Shown: positions 1-5,986 of the stretch, in pieces
Layout of the letters: each line of letters starts with the position of its first letter
Position numbering within the stretch: the stretch's first letter is position 1
Assembly (NCBI GenBank): GCA_023422695.1
Contig: JAFAGN010000103.1
Location: 1 to 5,986 of the forward strand
Origin: Pseudomonadota bacterium
Lineage (GTDB): Bacteria; Pseudomonadota; Alphaproteobacteria; Sphingomonadales; Sphingomonadaceae
Reading direction: 5' to 3'
Length of the DNA: 5,986 bases
The notes under the pieces: model-generated
Database searches by the model: none
The model's input: the letters and a program-made list of their open reading frames with translations, nothing else
Told to the model about the DNA's origin: nothing
Program-made: the position numbers and the translations under genes

Positions 1-16
1 AGTTGCGTAAACCGCT

Positions 17-46
17 CTGGATTGCTTCGCTGCGCTCGCAATGACG
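17..46. repeat. Short imperfect palindromic repeat of the dispersed intergenic type
   Basis: The segment has ATTGC at 21-25 and its inverted partner GCAAT at 38-42, flanking a GC-rich centre of 12 bases. Read on the minus strand it begins CGTCATTGCGAG and ends GAAGCAATCCAG. From memory this matches a short repeat scattered between genes in many alphaproteobacteria and some other bacteria. That recognition was not checked by a search, and only one copy is in the window. The stem is short (5 bp), so it is a weak hairpin and not a convincing terminator by itself. Its right end overlaps the ATG chosen as the addB start at 41-43. Confidence 0.5.
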
Positions 47-3000
47 AGTTATGAGCCAGTGACCGACGCAAAGCCCACCGTCTTTTCCATCCCCGTCCAG
101 CGGGCCTTTGCCGACGCGCTCGTCGCCGGGCTGATCGACCGCTTTGCCCACGGCGCGTTGGGGCTGGCCGAAGGGTTGATCCTGCTGCCCAGCAACCGCG
201 CGCGGAGCGCAGTGCAGGCGGCGTTTGTTCGTGCGAGCGGGGCGGGGCTGCTGATGCCGCGGCTCGCGGTGATCGGCGACGCCGACCTTGATGAAAGCGT
301 CGCGCTGGCGCTCGACGCGATCGACGATGCCGAGCCGATCCCGCCCGCGATCGATGCGCTGCGGCGGCGGCTGATGCTGGCGGCGCTGATCGAGCGGCAC
401 AATCCGGTGGGCGAAGAGGCGATCACCGGTGCCGCGGCGTTCCAGCTGGCCGAAGGGCTGGGCCGCGTGATCGACCAGCTGCATTATGAAGAGATTGCCC
501 CGGCGCGGCTCGGCGACATCGAAGCGGCGCTCGGCGATCTGGCCGGGCATTGGCAAGCATCGTGGCAGCGGTTGCGCCTGCTGATCGATCATTGGCCCGC
601 GATGCTCGCGGCGACCGGGCATATCGACCGCGCCGACCGCCGCAACCGCCTGCTCGCGCGGGTCAGCACCGGATGGCGCACCGCGCCGCCGGGGCGCTTT
701 GTCGCCGCCGCCGGGGTGACCACCGCGGCGCCCGCGATCGCGCGGCTGCTGCGTACCGTTGCCGACTTGGCCGATGGGATGGTCGTGCTGCCGGGGCTCG
801 ACCTGGGCATGGCGGCGGAGGAATGGGATGCGCTGGGGCCGGTCAAGGCGGATCCTGAAAAGCCCGGGGAGCGCCCGCTGGAAACGCATCCGCAATATCA
901 TCTGAAATTGCTGCTCGGACGCATGGGGATTGCGCGCGAGGAGGTCGGCGCATGGGGCGCGGCGTCGCCGTTCGACGGCCCCGACACGCGCGCGCCCTTT
1001 CTGTCGCTGCTGTTCGCGCCCGCCGCCTACACCGCGCGCTGGCAGGCGGCGGACGATGTTGCGCCCAGCCTGAGCGGAGTCAGCGCCGCGACCTTCGCCG
1101 ATGACGGGCAGGAAGCGCAGGGGATTGCGCTGACGATGCGGCGCACTCTGGACGAGCCAGGGCGTACCGCCGCGTTGGTGACCCCCGACCGACTGCTCGC
1201 CGAACGCGTCGCGGCGGCGCTGGCGCGCTGGGACATCGCGGTCGACGACAGCGCCGGGCAGCCGCTGGGGCAGACGCCGCCGGGCGCGCTGCTGTTGCTG
1301 CTCGCCGAATTTGCTGCGGCGTTCGATCCCGTGCGCCTGATCGCGCTGCTCGGGCATCCGCTGGTGCGCGCGGGCGCGGGACGGCTCGACTGGCTCGATC
1401 AGGTGCGGCGGCTCGATCTGGTGCTGCGCGGCCCGGGGCTGGTGCCGGGCTGGCCGGGGGTGACGGCGCGGATCAACGCGATCGCAGCCGACAGCGATCG
1501 ACGCGGGCATGGCGCGGCGGTGGCGATTGCCGATTGGTGGGAAGAGGTGTCGGCGGGGCTGAGCCGCGCGCTCGCACCTTTTGCCGCGGGGGTTCCCGCG
1601 CCGCCGTCGATGCTGCTCGGCGCATTGCAGGACGCGCTCGGCTGGCTGACCGGCGAAGGGGCGTGGACGGGGCATGCGGGCCGTGCCTTGTCCGACCTGT
1701 TTGACCGCTGGACGCTGGCGAAGGGCGATGGCCCCGCGCTCGTTGCCCCCGCCGATTTCCCCACGATGCTCGCCGACCTGATGTCGGGCGAGAGCATCCG
1801 CCCCCCCTATGGCGGGCATCCACGGCTGTTTATCTGGGGGTTACTCGAAGCGCGGTTGCAGCGCGCCGATTTGATGATCCTGGGCGGGCTCGACGAGGGG
1901 CGCTGGCCGCCGCAGCAAAGTCCTGACCCCTGGCTCGCCCCCAGCATCCGGCGGATGCTTGGCCTCGCCGCGCCCGAGCGGCAGCAGGGGATGGCGGCGC
2001 ATGATTTCGCCGGCGCCTTTGCGGCGCGCGAGGTGGTGGTGACGCGCGCGATGCGCAGCGGCGGCGACCCGGCGGTGGCGTCGCGTTTCTGGCTGCGGCT
2101 GGCGGCGTTGGCGGGCGAGTTGCCCGAAGCGATGCTGGACGGCCAGCCGGTCACGGCGCTCGCGGCGACGCTCGATGTTCCGCCGGGGCGGAGCGAGCCT
2201 GCCGACAAACCCCGCCCCGCCCCGCCGCTCAGCGCGCGCCCCGATCGGATCAGCGTCACCGGGGTCGACCAGCTGGCGCGCGATCCCTTTGCCTTTTACG
2301 CCGCAAAGATCCTGCGGCTGAGCGAGCTTGAGCCGCTGAGCAGCGGTCCCGAAGCCAAATGGTTCGGCACGCGGGTGCATAAATTCCTGCAGGACTGGCA
2401 GGCGGCGGGGCTGGGAGAAGCCGCATTCGACGCCGAGATCGCCGCATTGCGCGCCGATCCCGCGCTCGATTCATTAGGCCGTGCCTTCTGGCTGCCGCGC
2501 ATCGAACCTTCGCTGCGCTGGGCCGCCGAGCGCGTGTGGGCGGCGCGCGACGAACGCTGGCCGGTCGCCAATGAGGTCAGCGGCAAGCTGCCGGTCGGCG
2601 GCATCACGCTACGCGGCACCGCCGACCGCGTCGATCAGGCGGCGGACGGCACGCTGGCGATCGTCGATTACAAGACCGGCGCGGCGCCATCGGCCAAATC
2701 GGCGGGTGAAGGGCTGAACAGCCAGCTCGGGTTGCTCGGGTTGATCGCCGAGGAAGCTGGCTTGGGCGATCTGGCGCCCGAGCCGGTCGGGGCTTTCGAA
2801 TATTGGGAATTGAAGCGCGACCGCAAAAAGGGCGTCGAGGGCGCAGTCAAGGCGATCAAAGGGCAAAAGCCGAAGCCCCCGACCGCCGCCGCGGTGATCG
2901 AGCGGGCGCGCGAAGCGCTCGCCGACCTCAGCGCGCGCTTCCTGCTCGGGCAGGAGCCGTTCGTTCCGGGCGACAGCGCCAAACGCTATGCCGATTTCGA

Positions 3001-3076
3001 CCAGCTGATGCGCCGCGACGAATGGTTCGGGCGCGGTGATCCCGATCCGGCGGCGACCGATGGAGGGGCGGCATGA
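41..3076 (+). CDS. addB: Double-strand break repair protein AddB (alphaproteobacterial type)
   Basis: AddB is the second subunit of the cytoplasmic AddAB helicase-nuclease. It degrades the 5'-ending strand at a double-strand break and, in characterised enzymes, recognises Chi, so that a 3' tail is left for RecA. The 1011-residue product has the usual family length. The N-terminus (about 12-62) follows the subfamily pattern, with SIPVQRAFADAL where an ATP-binding loop would sit and LLPSNRARSAVQAAF after it. No Walker A is visible, so this half is probably an inactive helicase scaffold. GGLDEGRWPP (615-624) is a conserved AddB motif. The C-terminal RecB-family nuclease has H780 (WFGTRVH), D862 (GTADRVD), and D876 and K878 (IVDYKTG), the expected metal-binding and catalytic set. 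There is no cysteine anywhere, so no iron-sulfur cluster. The start at 41 is uncertain: no Shine-Dalgarno sequence is visible, the ATG overlaps a repeat, and GTG at 59 is an in-frame alternative. An in-frame stop at 8-10 bounds the frame. The stop overlaps addA by four bases. Confidence 0.95.
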   Translation: MTSYEPVTDAKPTVFSIPVQRAFADALVAGLIDRFAHGALGLAEGLILLPSNRARSAVQAAFVRASGAGLLMPRLAVIGDADLDESVALALDAIDDAEPIPPAIDALRRRLMLAALIERHNPVGEEAITGAAAFQLAEGLGRVIDQLHYEEIAPARLGDIEAALGDLAGHWQASWQRLRLLIDHWPAMLAATGHIDRADRRNRLLARVSTGWRTAPPGRFVAAAGVTTAAPAIARLLRTVADLADGMVVLPGLDLGMAAEEWDALGPVKADPEKPGERPLETHPQYHLKLLLGRMGIAREEVGAWGAASPFDGPDTRAPFLSLLFAPAAYTARWQAADDVAPSLSGVSAATFADDGQEAQGIALTMRRTLDEPGRTAALVTPDRLLAERVAAALARWDIAVDDSAGQPLGQTPPGALLLLLAEFAAAFDPVRLIALLGHPLVRAGAGRLDWLDQVRRLDLVLRGPGLVPGWPGVTARINAIAADSDRRGHGAAVAIADWWEEVSAGLSRALAPFAAGVPAPPSMLLGALQDALGWLTGEGAWTGHAGRALSDLFDRWTLAKGDGPALVAPADFPTMLADLMSGESIRPPYGGHPRLFIWGLLEARLQRADLMILGGLDEGRWPPQQSPDPWLAPSIRRMLGLAAPERQQGMAAHDFAGAFAAREVVVTRAMRSGGDPAVASRFWLRLAALAGELPEAMLDGQPVTALAATLDVPPGRSEPADKPRPAPPLSARPDRISVTGVDQLARDPFAFYAAKILRLSELEPLSSGPEAKWFGTRVHKFLQDWQAAGLGEAAFDAEIAALRADPALDSLGRAFWLPRIEPSLRWAAERVWAARDERWPVANEVSGKLPVGGITLRGTADRVDQAADGTLAIVDYKTGAAPSAKSAGEGLNSQLGLLGLIAEEAGLGDLAPEPVGAFEYWELKRDRKKGVEGAVKAIKGQKPKPPTAAAVIERAREALADLSARFLLGQEPFVPGDSAKRYADFDQLMRRDEWFGRGDPDPAATDGGAA
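3062..3066 (+). promoter_or_regulatory. Ribosome binding site for addA, inside the end of addB
   Basis: GGAGG lies six bases upstream of the addA ATG at 3073 and is a strong Shine-Dalgarno match. The addB stop codon TGA (3074-3076) overlaps the addA start in an ATGA. This arrangement fixes the addA start and suggests that ribosomes finishing addB re-initiate on addA, which would keep the two subunits in balance. Confidence 0.8.
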
Positions 3077-5986
3077 TCGATCCCGACAAGCTGCTCAAGA
3101 CGCTCGACGGCGGCCAGCGCGCGGCGGCAGAGCCCGATGACCATGTCTGGCTGGGGGCGTCGGCGGGGACGGGCAAGACGCAGGTGCTGTCGGCGCGGGT
3201 GCTGCGGCTGATGCTGGCGGGGGTGTCGCCCGAGGCGATCCTGTGCATCACCTTTACCAAGGCGGGCGCCGCCGAAATGGCGCACCGCATCCACGAACGA
3301 CTGGCGATGTGGGTGCGGATGGCCGACGGCGACCTGCGGCTCGATCTCGCCGCGCTGGGCGCCGACTGGGCCGAGCCGGGCATCCTCGACCGCGCGCGGT
3401 CGCTGTTCGCCACGGTGATCGACAGCCCCGGCGGCGCGGTGCGGGTGCAGACGATCCACAGCTTCTGCCAGACCTTGCTCGCGAGTTTTCCGCTCGAGGC
3501 GAAGATCCTGCCGGGATTTCGCGCGCTGGAGGATAGCGAGGCGAGCGCGTTGCAGCGCGAGGTGCTCGGGCAATTGCTCGCGCGCGCCGATGCGGACGGC
3601 GAGGCGATGCGGGCGATTGCGGCGATGCTGGCGCAGCGATTGGGGCAGGACGCGGCGATTGCGTTTCTGGCGCGCTGCGCGAGCAGCTTCACCGCCGCCA
3701 ATGCGCCGCGGCTGGCGCCGCGCGCCGCGGACCTGCGCGCGCAGCTGGGGTTGCCGCAGGGCGATCCCCAGGATTGGTTGACCAGTCAACTCTCCGATGG
3801 GACGATTGCTGAACTGGACGTCGTAGCGATCAGAAACTGCGCGAGTGGATGGAATACCCAAAAGGGCACTCTGCACAGCCGTGCGGCTCCCATACTCTCG
3901 GCCACTTCGCAATGGCTGGACAACGATCAATCCGACCGAGCCCATTTGCTCGATGAACTTTGGATGAGTTTGGCGACCAAAGGTAAATCCGATTGGTCAC
4001 TTCGGGCTTGTTTTTCCAACGAAAAAGAACTTGGGGTGTCGCAGCCCAGCGCGGTGCGACTGTTTGAGATTATTGCGCAGATGAAGGCGACGATGACGGC
4101 GATGCAAGTCGCCGACCACTTGGCGGAGGCGTGGAAACTGGGCAGCCGCTTTGCCGAGGCCTATGCTCTGGCAAAGCGCGAGCGCGGTCTCGCCGATTTC
4201 GACGATCTGATTACGCTAGCGGGGACATTGCTGCGCATCGGAAAATTTGGAGAATGGGTGCGCTTTAAGCTCGACCAGCGCATCGACCATATCCTAGTCG
4301 ATGAGGCGCAGGATACCAATTTGCGCCAATGGGGGATCATTGAGGCGCTAGCGCGCGAATTCTTTGCCGGGCTTGGAGCCAAGGACGACCGCGTCAGAAC
4401 GCTGTTCGCAGTAGGCGACCCCAAACAGGCGATCTTTGGGTTCCAAGGCACCGATCCCGAAGCGTTCGAGCGAGCAAAGAACCTTTTTCAGTTGCTGGGT
4501 GAACAGGCGGATCAGCCGGTAAAGGAGGTCGATCTCGTCAAAAATTATCGCTCGACCCCGGCGGTATTATCGGTTGTCGATACTTGGCTGGCGGGCGGCG
4601 GCGCGGCGGCGATGGGGCTCGACAGCGACGAGCCGCCGCATATTCCGGCCGAATTCAACCGCGACCGCGCCGGACGCGTCGAGCTGTGGGCGCCGTTGCC
4701 CGTCGGCAAGGCGCTGGACGCCGATGCTGCGGATGAGGACACTGGCGCGGTTGATGGCGACGATGAGGGCGGTGCTCCCCGCGACACGAGCGCAGCGGCG
4801 AGCGACCCCGCCAGCCTGCGGCTCTCCCGCGCGATCGCCGACGAGGTGCAGGACTGGATCGCGAACGGCAAGGACGGGCGTCCGGTGGCGCCGGGCGACA
4901 TCCTGATCCTCGTCCGCCGCCGCAAGGACGTCGCGGCGCGGATCGTCGCGCGGTTGCAGTCGCTGCATGTCCCGGTCGCGGGGGTCGATCGCTTCTCGCT
5001 CACCCAGTCGCTCGCGGTGCAGGATCTGCTCGCCGCGATGCGCTTTGCGGTGCAGCCGCTCGACGACCTCAATCTGGCCAGCCTGCTGGTGTCACCGCTG
5101 TTCGGATGGTCGCAGGACGATCTGTTTCGCTTTGCCCATGGCCGCCAGAAGCGCGCGCTGTGGGAGCAATTGCGCGCACGCGAGGACGAGGCGCCGCCCG
5201 CGACGATGACGGGGCTGCGCAGCCTGCTCGGCATGGGCGATTTCACGACGCCGTTCCGCTTTCTGGAGCGCATCCTGTCGGGGCCGCTCGACGGGCGGCG
5301 CAAGCTGTATCACCGGCTGGGGCGCGAAGCGCGCGATCCGATCGACGAACTGCTCGCGCAGGCGCTGGCGTTCGAGCGGCAGGAGGCGCCGTCCTTGCTG
5401 GGCTTCCTGTCGCACATCGCCGCGAGCAGCGCCGAGATCAAACGCCAGAGCGAGGCGCGCAGCGATGTCGTGCGGGTGATGACGGTGCATGGGTCGAAGG
5501 GCTTGCAGGCGCCGATTGTCATTCTGGCCGATGCGACCGACGATCCCAAATCGCGGCGGGTGAGCTTTGACCTGTCGATGGGCGGCTGGGACAAATTGCC
5601 GGTGTTCGCGCTCGGCAAGGACGAGCGGCATGGCGCGGTAGCGGAGGCGCATGACGCCAAGGAAGCCGCGGAGCGCGAGGAGCATTGGCGATTGCTCTAT
5701 GTCGCGATGACGCGCGCCGAAGAGCTGTTGGTCGTTACCGGGACACGCAAGGCGGACGAGCTTCCCGAGGATAACTGGCACAGCGCGGTCGATGCGGTGA
5801 TGGCCGATATGGGCGCCGAATGGCAGGACGCCGGGCCGCGCTGGGGGCAGAAGCGTGTCCATGCGGTGGCGGGCAAGGCGCGTGCGGCGAAGGACAAGGC
5901 GCGGCCCGCCGCGGCGCCCGTGGTTGTGCCCGCTTGGGCGCGGCAAGCGGCGCCCGAGGAAGCGCGCCCGCCGCGCCCGCTGGCAC
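3073..5986 (+). CDS. addA: Double-strand break repair helicase AddA, C-terminus cut by the window edge
   Basis: AddA is the SF1A (UvrD/RecB-like) motor of the AddAB complex: it unwinds broken DNA ends with ATP and carries a second nuclease at its C-terminus. I translated the frame by hand: 971 codons without a stop up to the window end. Helicase motifs appear in order: Walker A GASAGTGKT (28-36, K35), Ia TFTKAGAAEM (60-69), TIHSFC (127-132), II VDEAQDTN (409-416), III GDPKQAIFGFQG (448-459), IV NYRSTP (491-496), V TVHGSKGLQAPIV (804-816) and VI LLYVAMTRAEE (874-884, probable arginine finger R881). An acidic, Gly/Ala-rich linker occupies about 549-575. The family is usually 1100-1200 residues, so about 150-200 residues, including the RecB-type nuclease with its DxK motif, should lie beyond the edge. 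The truncation is due to the window, not a mutation. Residues about 237-505 are encoded by markedly less GC-rich DNA than the rest, yet motifs II-IV inside are intact, so the helicase is probably active. It overlaps addB by four bases and is probably in the same operon. Confidence 0.95.
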   Translation, partial: MIDPDKLLKTLDGGQRAAAEPDDHVWLGASAGTGKTQVLSARVLRLMLAGVSPEAILCITFTKAGAAEMAHRIHERLAMWVRMADGDLRLDLAALGADWAEPGILDRARSLFATVIDSPGGAVRVQTIHSFCQTLLASFPLEAKILPGFRALEDSEASALQREVLGQLLARADADGEAMRAIAAMLAQRLGQDAAIAFLARCASSFTAANAPRLAPRAADLRAQLGLPQGDPQDWLTSQLSDGTIAELDVVAIRNCASGWNTQKGTLHSRAAPILSATSQWLDNDQSDRAHLLDELWMSLATKGKSDWSLRACFSNEKELGVSQPSAVRLFEIIAQMKATMTAMQVADHLAEAWKLGSRFAEAYALAKRERGLADFDDLITLAGTLLRIGKFGEWVRFKLDQRIDHILVDEAQDTNLRQWGIIEALAREFFAGLGAKDDRVRTLFAVGDPKQAIFGFQGTDPEAFERAKNLFQLLGEQADQPVKEVDLVKNYRSTPAVLSVVDTWLAGGGAAAMGLDSDEPPHIPAEFNRDRAGRVELWAPLPVGKALDADAADEDTGAVDGDDEGGAPRDTSAAASDPASLRLSRAIADEVQDWIANGKDGRPVAPGDILILVRRRKDVAARIVARLQSLHVPVAGVDRFSLTQSLAVQDLLAAMRFAVQPLDDLNLASLLVSPLFGWSQDDLFRFAHGRQKRALWEQLRAREDEAPPATMTGLRSLLGMGDFTTPFRFLERILSGPLDGRRKLYHRLGREARDPIDELLAQALAFERQEAPSLLGFLSHIAASSAEIKRQSEARSDVVRVMTVHGSKGLQAPIVILADATDDPKSRRVSFDLSMGGWDKLPVFALGKDERHGAVAEAHDAKEAAEREEHWRLLYVAMTRAEELLVVTGTRKADELPEDNWHSAVDAVMADMGAEWQDAGPRWGQKRVHAVAGKARAAKDKARPAAAPVVVPAWARQAAPEEARPPRPLA
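3781..4585 (+). other. Low-GC segment inside addA (probable recombination tract)
   Basis: By hand count, 3781-4560 has about 439 G+C in 780 bases (56%), with single 60-base lines as low as 47%. The lines just before (3661-3780) are 75-77%, and the tested line after (4801-4860) is about 73%. The left border is sharp near 3777-3790 and the right border lies near 4570-4590. Codons unusual for this gene pair appear inside: AGA at 3832 and 4396, ATA at 3892, CTA at 4216, 4294 and 4348, TTA at 4567. The reading frame and motifs II, III and IV are intact. The segment codes for the end of the N-terminal helicase insertion through motif IV. It looks like replacement of part of addA by DNA from a less GC-rich relative; an assembly chimera or relaxed composition in a variable domain are alternatives. 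Confidence 0.65.

Noticed and set aside
17..46. Rho-independent terminator for an upstream gene
   Set aside because: The stem is only about 5 bp with a 12-base loop, and no run of T follows on either strand.
2986..3945. Long open frame on the minus strand (319 codons) across the addB-addA junction
   Set aside because: It lies opposite two clearly recognised genes, its product is Arg/Ala/Gly-rich low-complexity sequence without a recognisable motif, and such frames are expected opposite GC-rich genes. It opens only where the GC-rich stretch gives way to the low-GC block.
3781..4585. Low-GC block as an intein, group I/II intron or insertion sequence
   Set aside because: The encoded residues continue the AddA family sequence, including motifs II, III and IV. 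There are no splicing motifs, transposase, terminal repeats or target duplications.
5092..5946. Minus-strand open frame of 284 codons opposite the 3' part of addA
   Set aside because: It is the mirror of conserved helicase motifs V and VI on the + strand, has biased Arg/His/Pro composition and no Shine-Dalgarno sequence that I could see. It is a shadow of addA.
3073..5986. Possibility that addA is broken or frameshifted, because of the composition change
   Set aside because: Codon-by-codon translation gives no stop and all helicase motifs in one frame. It ends only because the window ends.
1..5986. CRISPR array, tRNA, rRNA, defence island or novel multi-gene system
   Set aside because: No repeat-spacer pattern or RNA gene was recognised, and essentially all of the window is taken up by addB and addA.

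Overview
The window carries two genes that run head to tail on the + strand and fill almost all of it: addB (41-3076, complete) and addA (3073 to beyond the right edge). Together they encode the AddAB helicase-nuclease, which processes double-strand DNA breaks for homologous recombination in many bacteria that lack RecBCD. The sequence is GC-rich (hand counts of individual 60-base lines in addA give about 70-77%) with strong G/C preference at third codon positions. The protein motifs fit the alphaproteobacterial AddA/AddB subfamilies. Together with a short dispersed-type repeat at the left edge, they suggest an alphaproteobacterium, most likely a sphingomonad (Sphingopyxis/Sphingomonas type). 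The genus is inference.

Layout: bases 1-40 are intergenic or the tail of an upstream gene and hold a short imperfect palindromic repeat (17-46) whose right end overlaps the predicted addB start codon. AddB spans 1011 codons. Its stop overlaps the addA start in an ATGA (3073-3076), and a good Shine-Dalgarno sequence lies inside the end of addB, so the two genes are probably cotranscribed and translationally coupled. The addA frame is open without interruption for 971 codons up to the window edge. It contains all helicase motifs, but the C-terminal nuclease domain lies outside.

The two proteins form one machine. AddA supplies the ATP-driven SF1A (UvrD-like) motor and a nuclease that is not visible here. 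AddB supplies a second RecB-family nuclease and the inactive helicase-like scaffold that, in characterised AddAB enzymes, reads the Chi regulatory sequence. After end resection RecA is loaded onto the 3' strand.

This is ordinary core DNA-repair territory and I see no new multi-gene system. The most interesting feature is inside addA: a segment of about 800 bp (roughly 3781-4585, residues about 237-505) falls abruptly to about 56% GC with different codon use while the frame stays open. This looks like a mosaic gene formed by recombination with a more distant relative, or an assembly chimera. Smaller points are the repeat at the addB start, the complete absence of cysteine in AddB, and an acidic linker in AddA.
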